Counted from the stretch's first letter, positions 43,032-52,567 are shown. The stretch: DNA of 64,000 nt from Bilifractor porci (GCF_009696005.1 NZ_VUMV01000006.1:1-64000); one strand, 5' to 3'. The notes: generated by a model not told the origin, from the letters alone. A program made the numbers and translations.

Positions 43032-43107
43032 TTTTGCGTTGCTGTTTTCTGTATGCAGTCTGGTATAGGCGTGCGCGTACAGACATAGAGATGGAGGATG
43101 AAAAGGA

Positions 43108-43959
43108 ATGGCATATGTAACTTCTAAAAAAATGCTTCTGGATGCCCAGGCAGGACATTATGCGGTAGGCGCGTTTAATGCCGAGAATATGGAAATGGTA
43201 AAAGCAATCATCCGTGCTGCGGAGGAATTGCATGCCCCGGTAATGATTCAGACAACCGGCGGAACACTAAAGTATGGAACTCCGGAGACGTATGCCGCAA
43301 TCGTTAAGTCAGAGGCAGAGCGCGCTTCGGTACCGGTTTGTCTGCATCTGGATCATGGTCCGAGCTATGAGACGGCAGTACGTTGTATTGTTGCAGGCTA
43401 TTCTTCTGTCATGATGGACGGCTCAAAGCTTCCGTTTGAGGATAATATCAAGGTGAGCAAACAGGTGGCGGATTTAGCGGCAGCAGTCGGGATTCCATGT
43501 GAAGCTGAACTTGGGAAGGTCGGAGGAAAGGAAGACGACACAGTATCTGATGGAAAAGATATTTACACAGATCCTCAGGAGGCAAAGGAATTTGCAGAGC
43601 GCACAGGCATCTCTTCTTTGGCGGTTGGGATCGGAACATCCCATGGATTTTATAAAGGAATACCGGTTCTGGACGTGAACAGGCTTTCGGAAATACGTGC
43701 GGTAGTGGAGGTTCCGCTGGTACTTCACGGTGCCTCCGGACTTACGGACGATCAGGTCCGGGAATGCGTAAAGCGTGGAATCTGCAAGGTTAACTTTGCA
43801 ACGGAGCTTCGCAATGCTTATAGCCGTGCAGTTGCGGATTACTTTAAGAAGGATCCGGACGTTGTGGATCCCAAGAAATATGGAGAGGCGGCAATGGAAG
43901 CGGTAAAAGCGCTGGTTAAGGCCAGAATGAAGGTCTGCGGCTGCGACGGGAAAGCCTGA
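43108..43959 (+). CDS. Class II ketose-bisphosphate aldolase (GatY/KbaY/FbaA-like)
   Basis: The 283-residue zinc aldolase cleaves fructose or tagatose 1,6-bisphosphate to two trioses. Zinc-binding and catalytic regions are visible as HLDHGPSYE (His and Asp), GIGTSHG (His) and LHGASGL (His). The N-terminus MAYVTSKKMLLDAQAGHYAVGAFNAEN is typical. It leads an operon with a PfkB kinase and polyol dehydrogenases, which favours a role in catabolism of a hexitol or ketohexose rather than central glycolysis. Confidence 0.9.
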   Translation: MAYVTSKKMLLDAQAGHYAVGAFNAENMEMVKAIIRAAEELHAPVMIQTTGGTLKYGTPETYAAIVKSEAERASVPVCLHLDHGPSYETAVRCIVAGYSSVMMDGSKLPFEDNIKVSKQVADLAAAVGIPCEAELGKVGGKEDDTVSDGKDIYTDPQEAKEFAERTGISSLAVGIGTSHGFYKGIPVLDVNRLSEIRAVVEVPLVLHGASGLTDDQVRECVKRGICKVNFATELRNAYSRAVADYFKKDPDVVDPKKYGEAAMEAVKALVKARMKVCGCDGKA

Positions 43960-44017
43960 GACGGAAGGACGCGGATTTGTCTGGGCAACAGTTTTTTAAA
44001 TAAACGTGAGGGGCAGT

Positions 44018-45049
44018 ATGGCAGCAACTATAAAAGATATTGCCAGGGAAACAGGTCTCGGTGTCGCCACTGTCTCATCCTATCTGAACGGGGGGCATGT
44101 ACGCCCGCAGAATAAGGAAAAAATTGAAAAGGCAATCCGGGAGCTGCATTATGAAGTAAATGAAACTGCGCGGCAGTTAAAGACAAATCGTACCCGGATG
44201 ATAGGGGCGATTATTCCTGAGCTGAACAGTACATTTTATGCCGCGGTATTAAGCAGAATAGAAGATATTCTTCGTCAGCACGGGTATGCCATGCTGATCT
44301 GCGACTGCCGTTCAGAAGCTGTCCGGGAAGAGGAAGCGGCAGAGTTTCTGTTTCGAAGAAGGGTGGATGGGATTTTTGATATACCGGTAGATTCTTCCGG
44401 CAGACATCTTATGCCTTATATTAAAGCAAAAAAACCAGTGGTTTTAATTGACCGCCAGATTGATGAGATAGAATGTGACAGCGTTTGCGTGGACAATTAT
44501 CAGGCAGTGCGCTCTGCAGTACAGCTTTTGACATCTAAGGGACACAGAAATATCGGCCTTCTGGCCTGTCCGCAGTCAAATCATGCGGCTACGCAGCGGC
44601 TTTATGGCTATCGGAGATCTTTGGAAGAGGCTGGGATAGAGGTTTCAGAAGAGCTTGTTTATCAGGGTGCGGATACCATCGATAGTGGAACCGAAGGAAT
44701 GGATACTTTAATTGACAGGAATCCGGGAATGACCGCTGTTATTGCCGCAAGCTATCGGATGAGCTTTGGCGCTGTCATTGCTGCAAATGAGAGGAATATC
44801 TGTGTGCCTGATCAATTGTCCATGGTCGGATTCGACAATCCGCAGTTTGCCCGTGCCGTCCATCCCCGGCTCACCATCATCAATCAGCCGATCAGCCAGA
44901 TCGGGGACAAGGCGGCTGAACTTATGATTAGAAGGCTTGCCAGGGAGGAGCCGGAGTCAAAGCAGCATATCTGGCTGCCAGCAGAGATTTTGGAGGGCAG
45001 ATCGGTAAAGCGTATAAATTCCTTTGAAAAGCAAGATGAAATGAGGTGA
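44018..45049 (+). CDS. LacI-family transcriptional regulator
   Basis: This 343-residue repressor has the LacI helix-turn-helix at the N-terminus (ATIKDIARETGLGVATVSSYLNGG), hinge residues, and a type 1 periplasmic-binding sensor domain with IGAIIPELNSTFYAAVLSRIEDIL. The ATG at 44018 was chosen over GTG at 44006 because the family start is close to the helix-turn-helix. It is the second gene of the operon whose promoter is flanked by two LacI-type operators, so it is very likely their ligand-controlled repressor. Its stop is 4 nt before the kinase start. Confidence 0.93.
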   Translation: MAATIKDIARETGLGVATVSSYLNGGHVRPQNKEKIEKAIRELHYEVNETARQLKTNRTRMIGAIIPELNSTFYAAVLSRIEDILRQHGYAMLICDCRSEAVREEEAAEFLFRRRVDGIFDIPVDSSGRHLMPYIKAKKPVVLIDRQIDEIECDSVCVDNYQAVRSAVQLLTSKGHRNIGLLACPQSNHAATQRLYGYRRSLEEAGIEVSEELVYQGADTIDSGTEGMDTLIDRNPGMTAVIAASYRMSFGAVIAANERNICVPDQLSMVGFDNPQFARAVHPRLTIINQPISQIGDKAAELMIRRLAREEPESKQHIWLPAEILEGRSVKRINSFEKQDEMR

Positions 45050-45053
45050 AAAA

Positions 45054-46562
45054 ATGGCAGAATATCTGCTGGGGATCGACATTGGCACAAGCGCCTGCAA
45101 GGCGGCTGTTTTTGATCTTGAGGGAAATGTTAAGGCTACAGCATCCGGCGACTATCCGGTCTACTATCCTCATCCGGGATGGGCAGAACAGAATCCGGAA
45201 GATTGGTATCAAGGCGTCTGCACTGCGCTGAAGAAAATATGGGAAGCAGGAGTTGTCAGGCCGGAAGAGATTGAAGGAATCGGGATTGACGGGCAGAGTT
45301 GGTCCGCGGTTGCACTTGGAAAAGACGGAAGAAGCTTAACCAATACCCCGATCTGGATGGATACCCGCTCACAGGGTATTTGTACTGAATTAAATGAAAG
45401 AATCGGGGCGGAACGTATTTTCCAGCTTGCCGGCAACTGGCTTCGGCCAACGTATACAACGTCCAAGGTTCTCTGGTATAGAGAGAATGTGCCGGAGGTG
45501 TTTGATAAAACAGCAAAAATTCTTCAGTCGAACGGTTATATCGGATACCGCTTGACTGGAGAAATAACCGAAGATGTGTGTACCGCTTACGGATGGCACT
45601 GCTTTAACATGAGAACTGGAAAGTGGGATATGGAAATGGCGCAGGAAATGGAAATACCTGTTGGCTTTCTTCCGGAAATTGTCCGCTGTGACCAGGTTAT
45701 CGGAAAAGTTACGGCTGCTGCCGCCCAGGAAACAGGGCTCCCGGAAGGAATTCCGGTTATTGCAGGAGGGCTGGATGCAGCCTGTGGGACTCTGGGGACG
45801 GGAGCCATTCATAATGGAGAGACGCAGGAACAGGGCGGACAGGCCGGAGGTATGAGCATTTGTCTGGATCAGTATAAAGCCGACCCAAGCCTGATCCTGA
45901 GCTTCCACGTAGTCCCGGACGTGTGGCTGCTGCAGGGCGGAACCACCGGAGGAGGTGGTGTGATGCGCTGGTTTGAGAGGGAATTCGCCGGGGAAGAACG
46001 GCTTATGCAGAAAGAAACAGGGAAATCTTCGCTGGATCAGCTGAATGAGCTTGCGGAAAAGGTAAGTCCGGGTTGTGACGGTCTTGTATTTCTTCCCTAT
46101 ATGAGCGGGGAGCGGACACCAATCTGGAATCCCTACGCAAAGGGCGTTTTCTACGGATTGGATTTTTCTAAAACAAAAGGACATATGGTGCGTGCCTGCA
46201 TGGAGGGAGTTGCTTTTGCGCTGAAACATAATCTGGATGTGGCGGAAGCTGCGGGTGCAACGGCAGATGTGCTGCGTGCCATGGGAGGTTCTGCCAACAG
46301 TCTGCTGTGGACACAGATAAAGTCGGATGTTACAGGAAAACCGATTGTGGTTCCGTCTTCTGACACAGCTACTACGCTGGGCGCGGTTATGCTTGCGGGG
46401 GTAGGAATCGGTGTATATAGAAACTACGATGAAGCGGTAAAGAAAACAGTCCGTGTAACAAGGCGGCACCAACCAAACATGACCGGCAGAGAGCAGTATG
46501 AGAAAGCTTATCAGACGTATCTGGAACTTTACCGGAAACTGGAACCGATGATGAAAGAGTAA
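45054..46562 (+). CDS. xylB: Xylulokinase-like FGGY kinase
   Basis: The 502-residue kinase matches xylulokinase in order: GIDIGTSACKAAVFD (phosphate loop), YPHPGWAEQNPEDWY, GIGIDGQSWSAVAL, IWMDTRSQ and YMSGERTPIWNP, then AMGGSANSLLWTQI. It would phosphorylate a ketose such as D-xylulose at O5. The presence of a PfkB kinase and a bisphosphate aldolase in the operon leaves open that the natural product is a ketohexose 1-phosphate. It follows the LacI gene with 4 nt between. Confidence 0.87.
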   Translation: MAEYLLGIDIGTSACKAAVFDLEGNVKATASGDYPVYYPHPGWAEQNPEDWYQGVCTALKKIWEAGVVRPEEIEGIGIDGQSWSAVALGKDGRSLTNTPIWMDTRSQGICTELNERIGAERIFQLAGNWLRPTYTTSKVLWYRENVPEVFDKTAKILQSNGYIGYRLTGEITEDVCTAYGWHCFNMRTGKWDMEMAQEMEIPVGFLPEIVRCDQVIGKVTAAAAQETGLPEGIPVIAGGLDAACGTLGTGAIHNGETQEQGGQAGGMSICLDQYKADPSLILSFHVVPDVWLLQGGTTGGGGVMRWFEREFAGEERLMQKETGKSSLDQLNELAEKVSPGCDGLVFLPYMSGERTPIWNPYAKGVFYGLDFSKTKGHMVRACMEGVAFALKHNLDVAEAAGATADVLRAMGGSANSLLWTQIKSDVTGKPIVVPSSDTATTLGAVMLAGVGIGVYRNYDEAVKKTVRVTRRHQPNMTGREQYEKAYQTYLELYRKLEPMMKE

Positions 46563-46652
46563 TCGTATTTTTGTTTTGCTTCTGTGAAGGACGCAGGGCA
46601 GAACAGCAGCATCAAGTTAACAGGATGATTGATTTTTTACAGGAGGATGAAA

Positions 46653-47714
46653 ATGTCAGTTATGATGAAAGCCGGCGTTCTGCACGCCAAAGAAGATCTG
46701 CGTTATGAGGATATCGAGAAACCGGTTCCGAAAGAAGGAGAGGTTCTGGTTAAAGTAAAATACACCGGAATCTGCGGCTCGGATATTCCCCGTGTCAATG
46801 GGGATGCCTGCCATTTCTTCCCGAACATTCTCGGCCATGAATTTTCCGGTGTTGTGGAAGAAACCGGGGCGGGAGTTACCCGCGTAAAGCCGGGAGACCG
46901 CGTAGCCGGGGTTCCGCTGGTTCCCTGCATGAAATGCGCGGACTGCCAGAAGGGAGATTATTCCCTGTGCAGACATTACAGCTTCATCGGTTCCAGACAA
47001 TTTGGGAGCTTTGCGCAGTATGTGGTTGTGCCGGAGCTGAATGCCGTGAAATTCTCAGAAGAAGTTTCTTTCGAGCAGGCGGCTCTGTTTGAGCCTGCCA
47101 CGGTTGCTCTTCACGGCCTGGAAAGAACCGGTTATAAGGGCGGACATACGGTGGCCATTCTGGGAACCGGCCCGATCGGCATGCTGACCATGCAGTGGGC
47201 AAAAATCTTCGGGGCGAGCAAGGTGGTCGTCTTTGATATTGTAGATGAGAAGCTGGAACTGGCAAAAGAGCTTGGAGCGGATGCCGGAATCAATACCCTG
47301 CAGAAGGATTTCATGGAAAAGGCGATGGCCCTGACCGGGAATGTCGGGTATGATTATGTTTATGAGACAGCCGGCAACACCATTACCATGAAGATGGCTT
47401 TTCAGCTGGCTGCCAATAAGGCTGGGGTGTGCTTTATCGGGACGCCGAAAAAAGAACTTTCCTTCTCCGTAAGCGAATGGGAAAATCTCAACCGCAAGGA
47501 GTTTACACTGACAGGCTCTTGGATGTCTTATTCGGCACCGTTCCCGGGACATGAATGGGACGATGTCGCCCACTATTTTGCTACCGGCCAGCTGAAATAT
47601 GATCCGCGCATGATCTGGAAAATTGTTCCGCTCTCCAGGCTTGCGGAAGCATTTGCCTGGTATAAGGAACCCGGAAAGGTCAAGGGAAAAATCCTGGTAG
47701 ATTCGGAGGCATAA
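46653..47714 (+). CDS. Zinc-dependent polyol(-phosphate) dehydrogenase, GatD-like
   Basis: This 353-residue medium-chain dehydrogenase has catalytic zinc residues in GICGSDIPRVNG and GHEFSG, and a structural zinc lobe with CMKCADCQKGDYSLC. The Rossmann loop is LGTGPIG. The ICGSDIPR segment resembles galactitol-1-phosphate 5-dehydrogenase GatD, but without a PTS the substrate may be a free polyol. The start at 46653 has GGAGG 7 nt before; the earlier ATG at 46647 overlaps the site. It is 1 nt before the PfkB kinase gene. Confidence 0.87.
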   Translation: MSVMMKAGVLHAKEDLRYEDIEKPVPKEGEVLVKVKYTGICGSDIPRVNGDACHFFPNILGHEFSGVVEETGAGVTRVKPGDRVAGVPLVPCMKCADCQKGDYSLCRHYSFIGSRQFGSFAQYVVVPELNAVKFSEEVSFEQAALFEPATVALHGLERTGYKGGHTVAILGTGPIGMLTMQWAKIFGASKVVVFDIVDEKLELAKELGADAGINTLQKDFMEKAMALTGNVGYDYVYETAGNTITMKMAFQLAANKAGVCFIGTPKKELSFSVSEWENLNRKEFTLTGSWMSYSAPFPGHEWDDVAHYFATGQLKYDPRMIWKIVPLSRLAEAFAWYKEPGKVKGKILVDSEA

Positions 47715-47715
47715 G

Positions 47716-48654
47716 ATGATACTGACAGTAACGGCAAATGCCGCCATTGACAAGAGGTATGTTGTCACGAGCTTTGACGTGGGCAGTGTGAACCGGGTGA
47801 AGAGCGCGGAGTTCTCTGCGGGAGGAAAGGGACTAAATGTTTCCCGAACCGCCCGCATAGCCGGCGAGGATGTAATTGCCACAGGCTTTCTGGGAGGACA
47901 CGCCGGGGAGTTTGTTCAGGAAAAGCTGAAAGCAGAGGGAATCCGGGAGGATTTTGTCTGGTGCAGCGGAGAAACAAGAAGCTGCATCAACATCTGGGAT
48001 GAGAGCCATCACACCCAGACCGAATTCCTGGAGCCCGGGGCAAGGGCAACCCAGCAGAATCAGGACAGCCTGGTGAAGAAATTTACAGAGCTGGCCGCGG
48101 ACTGCAGTGTCGCCGCCATTTCCGGCAGCATGCCGGAGGGATGCACCTCGGATCTCTATAAGAGAATGCTTGCCGCAGGCAAAAAGGCAGGGAAGAAGGT
48201 CATTCTGGATACAAGCGGAAAAACGCTGGAAGAATGCCTGGATGACCATCCGTTTATGATCAAGCCCAATATTGATGAGATTCAGATGCTGGTCGGCCGG
48301 AAACTGAATCCGGATGATACGAAGGAACTTCTGGACGCGGCAAAAGAACTCCATGCCAGAGGAATCCCGTCAGTGGTGATCTCTCTCGGAAGTTCGGGTT
48401 CTTTAATGTCCTGCGGGGAGGGAGCCTTTCAGGCGCTGGTTCCCAGAATCGACGCGGTCAATACGGTCGGATGCGGGGATGCCATGATCGGCGGATTCTG
48501 CACCGGAATCGCAAGAGGTCTTTCCATGCCGGAATCGCTGAAGCTGGCAAGCGCTGTCTCGGCAGCCGCGGCCATGACAAACCGGACAGGATTTTTCCGT
48601 ATGGAAGATATGAAAAAACTGGAACCTCTGATTGAAATACGAAAGCTCCGCTGA
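47716..48654 (+). CDS. PfkB-family 1-phosphofructokinase/tagatose-6-phosphate kinase
   Basis: The 312-residue ribokinase-fold kinase starts MILTVTANAAIDKRY and has FSAGGKGLNVSRTA for substrate binding. The catalytic Asp is in NTVGCGDAMIGG. These are the marks of the FruK/LacC subgroup that turns hexose monophosphates into 1,6-bisphosphates. That product is the substrate of the aldolase encoded at the operon start. It is translationally coupled to the dehydrogenase before it. Confidence 0.92.
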   Translation: MILTVTANAAIDKRYVVTSFDVGSVNRVKSAEFSAGGKGLNVSRTARIAGEDVIATGFLGGHAGEFVQEKLKAEGIREDFVWCSGETRSCINIWDESHHTQTEFLEPGARATQQNQDSLVKKFTELAADCSVAAISGSMPEGCTSDLYKRMLAAGKKAGKKVILDTSGKTLEECLDDHPFMIKPNIDEIQMLVGRKLNPDDTKELLDAAKELHARGIPSVVISLGSSGSLMSCGEGAFQALVPRIDAVNTVGCGDAMIGGFCTGIARGLSMPESLKLASAVSAAAAMTNRTGFFRMEDMKKLEPLIEIRKLR

Positions 48655-48707
48655 CCGCGGCGTGGAAGATAGATGTAGTAATATCAAAGAGTTGAAGGAG
48701 GAAAGCG

Positions 48708-49727
48708 ATGGAAAAAATCGATCCGGCAAAAGTTCCCCAGCGCACGCTCTACACAGGCGCGAAAATGCCGGCGGTAGGCATGGGAACGTTCGGCAGCGAC
48801 CATGCGACGGCGGAACAGGTGCAGGAGGCCGTCAGAGGGGCCATTAAGGTTGGTTACCGCCATTTTGACTGCGCCGCCTGTTATGGAAATGAGGCGCAGA
48901 TCGGTCAGGTTTTCACGGAAGCGTTTGCGGCCGGCGAAGTGAAAAGAGAGGATCTGTTTATTGTCTCCAAGGTATGGAACGATATGCATGGGAAAGGGGA
49001 TGTCCTTCTGGCCTGTGCGCGTACTCTGAAGGATCTGCAGCTGGATTATCTGGACATGTATTATGTTCACTGGCCGTTTCCGAATTATCATCCGCCGAAA
49101 TGTGAAGGTACTGAGAGAAATCCGGATTCCAAGCCGTTCTCTGTCGGCCGTTTTATGGCGACATGGAGGCAGATGGAACGTCTGGTGGATATGGGGCTTA
49201 CCAGGCATATCGGCATGTCCAACATGACGCTGCCGAAATTGAAGGCAGTCCTTCCGCTCTGCCGAATTAAGCCGGCGGCCATCGAGATGGAACTGCACCC
49301 GTGCTTCCAGCAGCAGGAACTGTTTGACTACGTCCGCAGCCAGGGAATTCAAGCCGTAGGCTTCTGCCCGCTTGGCTCCCCGGACCGTCCGGAAAGAGAC
49401 CGCACCGCAGAGGATATTGCGGACCTGGAGCAGCCGATCATCCGGAAAATCGCGCAGGCACACGGCGTACATCCGGTTCTGGTTGCCATCAAGTGGGCGG
49501 TGCAGAGAGGGCAGACACCGATTCCTTTCTCAATCAAAGAAAAAAATTACACCTCCAATCTCAAGTGCGTGACAGAGGATCCGCTGACAGAAGAAGAGAT
49601 GGAAGAGATGAAAAAAATGGAGTGCAATAATCGTCTGGTCAAGGGCCAGGTATTCCTGTGGCCGGGCGCGGAGGACTGGCAGGAGCTCTGGGATCCGGAC
49701 GGGACAGACGCCCTGTGGGACAAATAA
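48708..49727 (+). CDS. Aldo/keto reductase
   Basis: The 339-residue reductase has FDCAACYGNE, VSKVWND and YVHWPFPNYH for the Asp-Tyr-Lys-His tetrad. It is paralogous to the reductase at 41025-42023, with shared C-terminal extension, so the two neighbouring sugar regulons each hold one. It is the last gene of the LacI operon, with AAGGAGGAAAG before the ATG. A polyol-ketose or aldose step is expected. Confidence 0.9.
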   Translation: MEKIDPAKVPQRTLYTGAKMPAVGMGTFGSDHATAEQVQEAVRGAIKVGYRHFDCAACYGNEAQIGQVFTEAFAAGEVKREDLFIVSKVWNDMHGKGDVLLACARTLKDLQLDYLDMYYVHWPFPNYHPPKCEGTERNPDSKPFSVGRFMATWRQMERLVDMGLTRHIGMSNMTLPKLKAVLPLCRIKPAAIEMELHPCFQQQELFDYVRSQGIQAVGFCPLGSPDRPERDRTAEDIADLEQPIIRKIAQAHGVHPVLVAIKWAVQRGQTPIPFSIKEKNYTSNLKCVTEDPLTEEEMEEMKKMECNNRLVKGQVFLWPGAEDWQELWDPDGTDALWDK

Positions 49728-49838
49728 GGTGTCTGTAAACCGGGTATAAGTCCTGTTTTGTCTGTATGCGGCAGAAGTCATTCCGACAGGTACAGATCAA
49801 AAGAGAGAAACGATATAATTTATTAGAGAGACAGTCAA

Positions 49839-49879
49839 AAGGCAGAATGTCGGGCAGAAAAAGCTCGTCATTCTGCCTT
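49839..49879 (+). terminator. Terminator-like hairpin after the LacI operon
   Basis: AAGGCAGAATG (49839-49849) pairs perfectly with CATTCTGCCTT (49869-49879). The following T content is low (AATCTG), so termination may be partial. Confidence 0.55.
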
Positions 49880-49963
49880 AATCTGTATGAGGTGAATTGT
49901 GCAAGATGTGGGCTTGCACAGAAAATTGACAGGCTTTTTGTTTGTTTAGTCATAAAAAATGCA

Positions 49964-49992
49964 TTGACGTACCCAGTGCGTTATGCGATAAT
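49964..49992 (+). promoter_or_regulatory. Promoter of the second ABC transporter operon
   Basis: TTGACG (49964-49969), 17 nt and GATAAT (49987-49992) precede the permease gene by about 77 bp. Confidence 0.7.
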
Positions 49993-50010
49993 AACCAAAG
50001 AAAAGGAAAC

Positions 50011-50020
50011 GAAACGTTTC
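50011..50020. promoter_or_regulatory. LacI/CcpA-type operator
   Basis: GAAACGTTTC is a perfect palindrome with central CG, and its context CGAAACGTTTCA fits a cre box with one mismatch. It lies about 20 bp after the -10, a blocking position. Confidence 0.6.
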
Positions 50021-50068
50021 ACGTTTTGTACAAGGTAACAAGTCAAACATTGTATTGGAGGGAGAAAA

Positions 50069-51040
50069 TTGGAAAAATTCAAGCAAAATCCAATCGTCAG
50101 AAAAATCGGATTTAACAGAGTTGTTCTGATTGGCGTTCTGATTGCGATGTACATCGTCTTCTGTGTTGCCATTCACGGATTCGTCGGCCTTGCGCGTATC
50201 CTGGACACTCTGAATTATGTGTACTTCCTTGGATTTCTGTCGCTTGGAGTAACATTCGTCATCGCAACCGGCGGTATCGATTTCTCAATCGGACCGGTCA
50301 TGTTCTGCTGCGCCCTGATCTCAGGCTACTGCCTGAACATGTACGGCGTTCCGATCGGGGCATCTATCCTGATCAGTATTCTGGTAGGCCTTGCATTCGG
50401 CCTCTTTAACGGATATCTGGTCGCCTACTGGTCGGTTCCGGCCTTTATTGTTTCCATGGCTTCCATGAATATCGGAAAGGGAATTGGCGCTGTTTTCACC
50501 AAGACACAGTCCGTCAGCTGGCCCATGCAGGGAACACCGGGCGGTTCGTTCCGTAACATCGTCGCGGTAAACGGATTTCCTACCGGAATTATTATTTTCC
50601 TGGCTGCGGCATTTGTCTGCGGCATTGTCCTCTATAACACAAAAGCAGGAAGATATATTCTCTGCCTCGGCTCCAATCGTGAGGCGGTAAGGCTTTCCGG
50701 TGTAAACACCAAGAAGTGGGAGATGCTTGCCTATGTTATCTGCGGCCTTCTGGTAGGAGTTGCTGCTGTCTTCTTTGTAGCGGCATACACCACGGTACAG
50801 CCGGGATACGGCGACCAGTACAACAATGAGGCAATCGCCGGATGCGTCATGGGCGGCACGTCCATGGTCGGCGGCCTTGCTTCCATTCTCGGTACAGTGA
50901 TCGGTGTTGTTACGATTTCTCTTCTGCAGGAAGGTATCCTGGCCTTCGGACTTGGCAAGGATATTCAGCTGATCGTAACCGGTATCATCGTTATTGTTGC
51001 CGTATACGCAGATGTTTCCGCACGGCGCAAGAAGAACTGA
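50069..51040 (+). CDS. Ribose-type sugar ABC transporter permease, TTG start
   Basis: The 323-residue membrane permease of the RbsC family has GGIDFSIGPVMFCCALISGYCL and ends with GGTSMVGGLASILGTVIG followed by helices and a Lys/Arg tail. The start codon is TTG at 50069, with GGAGGGAG 5 to 10 nt upstream; no ATG fits before the first helix. It heads an operon with an ATPase and a second permease (52580), so the importer is probably a heterodimeric channel. Confidence 0.93.
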   Translation: MEKFKQNPIVRKIGFNRVVLIGVLIAMYIVFCVAIHGFVGLARILDTLNYVYFLGFLSLGVTFVIATGGIDFSIGPVMFCCALISGYCLNMYGVPIGASILISILVGLAFGLFNGYLVAYWSVPAFIVSMASMNIGKGIGAVFTKTQSVSWPMQGTPGGSFRNIVAVNGFPTGIIIFLAAAFVCGIVLYNTKAGRYILCLGSNREAVRLSGVNTKKWEMLAYVICGLLVGVAAVFFVAAYTTVQPGYGDQYNNEAIAGCVMGGTSMVGGLASILGTVIGVVTISLLQEGILAFGLGKDIQLIVTGIIVIVAVYADVSARRKKN

Positions 51041-51055
51041 TGAAAGGAGAAGAGA

Positions 51056-52567
51056 ATGGGTGACGTAATTCTTACAATGAAGGGTATCGACAAATCTTTT
51101 CCGGGTGTTCATGCGCTGGATCATGTAGACCTTGAGGTAAGGCGCGGCGAAGTACACGCCCTGATGGGAGAGAACGGTGCCGGAAAATCTACGCTGATGA
51201 AGGTTCTGACCGGAATTTACAAAAAGGATTCCGGAACAATCACCTACGAAGGCAAAGAGGTAGAGTTTCAGAATACGCGTGAGGCACAGGATGCCGGCGT
51301 GGTTATTGTTCATCAGGAGCTGAACATGGTCGGAGATCTGACCGTGGCCCAGAACATCTTTATCGGACGCGAGCCGAAAAAGGGGATCCGGATTGACGAC
51401 AAAAAAATGATTGAGGATTCCAAGAAGCTGTTCGATGAACTGCATATCGACATCAACCCGCGGGAAAAAATGAGCGAGCTGACCGTCGGCAAGCAGCAGA
51501 TGTGCGAGATCGCCAAGGCGATTTCCCATAACGCGAAGCTGATCATCTTTGATGAGCCCTCCGCCGCTCTGACCGAAAAGGAAATCGCGGATCTGTTCAA
51601 CATCATCCGTGACCTGCGGAAGAAAAACCTTGGCATTGTCTACATCTCTCACCGTATGGACGAGATCAAGGTCATCACCGACCGTGTTACCGTCATGAGA
51701 GACGGCTGCTATGTAGGAACGCTGATTACAAAAGATTGCACCAAGGAAGATATCATCAACATGATGGTAGGCCGTGTCATTTATGAGGAGCCGAAAACTC
51801 ACAGCATGGTTCCGAAGGATGCGCCTGTCGTCCTGAAGGTGGAGAACCTGAATGCCGGAAGAATGGTGCAGGATGTCAGCTTTGAACTCCGGAAGGGCGA
51901 GATTCTGGGCTTCTCCGGACTGATGGGCGCGGGACGTACCGAAACCGCGCGGGCTATTTTCGGCGCGGACCCGAAGCAGAGCGGAAAAATTTCCGTTATG
52001 GGAAAGGACGGCCAGCTTCACGAGGTGACCATCAATTCTCCGCAGGACGCGGTAAAAGCCGGAATCGGATATCTGTCCGAGGACCGGAAGCGTTACGGAA
52101 TTGTTGTGGAGAAATCCATTACAGAAAATTCCACGCTGGCAAGCATGGAGAATTTCTGCAATGGCCCGTTCATCAATAAGGCGAAAGAAAAGAAGGCGGC
52201 AGAAAAGTATATCAAAGAGCTGGCGACCAAGACGCCAAGCGCGGATCAGCTTGTCGTCAATCTTTCCGGAGGAAATCAGCAGAAGGTCGTTATCGCGAAA
52301 TGGCTGGTGAGGGACAGTGATATCCTTATTTTCGACGAGCCTACCCGCGGTATCGACGTAGGGGCGAAGAACGAAATCTATAAACTGATGAACAAACTGG
52401 TATCAGAAGGTAAATCGATCATCATGATTTCTTCTGAAATGACTGAGATTCTCAGAATGAGTGACCGTATTGTGATTATGTGCGAGGGACGCAAGACCGG
52501 AGAGCTTATGATCGAAGAGGCGACCCAGGAACGTATCATGGACAAGGCTACTCGGAATATTGATTAA
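51056..52567 (+). CDS. Ribose-type sugar ABC transporter ATP-binding protein
   Basis: This 503-residue tandem ATPase of the RbsA/MglA family has Walker A GENGAGKST with FDEPSAALTEKE. The second half has the degenerate GLMGAGRTE, LSGGNQQKV and FDEPTRGIDVG. It is homologous to the ATPase at 31645, showing that the window holds two complete importers of one family. It lies between two permease genes, 15 and 12 nt away. Confidence 0.95.
   Translation: MGDVILTMKGIDKSFPGVHALDHVDLEVRRGEVHALMGENGAGKSTLMKVLTGIYKKDSGTITYEGKEVEFQNTREAQDAGVVIVHQELNMVGDLTVAQNIFIGREPKKGIRIDDKKMIEDSKKLFDELHIDINPREKMSELTVGKQQMCEIAKAISHNAKLIIFDEPSAALTEKEIADLFNIIRDLRKKNLGIVYISHRMDEIKVITDRVTVMRDGCYVGTLITKDCTKEDIINMMVGRVIYEEPKTHSMVPKDAPVVLKVENLNAGRMVQDVSFELRKGEILGFSGLMGAGRTETARAIFGADPKQSGKISVMGKDGQLHEVTINSPQDAVKAGIGYLSEDRKRYGIVVEKSITENSTLASMENFCNGPFINKAKEKKAAEKYIKELATKTPSADQLVVNLSGGNQQKVVIAKWLVRDSDILIFDEPTRGIDVGAKNEIYKLMNKLVSEGKSIIMISSEMTEILRMSDRIVIMCEGRKTGELMIEEATQERIMDKATRNID

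Larger units (their letters stand above)
42789..43107. other. Divergent regulatory region between DeoR and aldolase operons
   Basis: The 319-bp stretch holds the two identical LacI-type operators and the promoter listed separately. The AT-rich half next to the DeoR gene contains ACGTACG-type symmetric sequence near 42860 but no promoter pair I can fix. No gene was seen. Confidence 0.6.
49728..50068. other. Intergenic region before the second ABC transporter
   Basis: The 341-bp region holds a terminator-like stem at 49839-49879, a strong promoter at 49964-49992 and a GAAACGTTTC palindrome at 50011-50020. No gene was seen. Confidence 0.65.

Noticed and set aside
50321-52021. A 566-codon minus-strand frame in the second ABC transporter.
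   Set aside because: It is antisense to permease and ATPase genes with clear motifs; the His/Asp-rich translation is an artefact.
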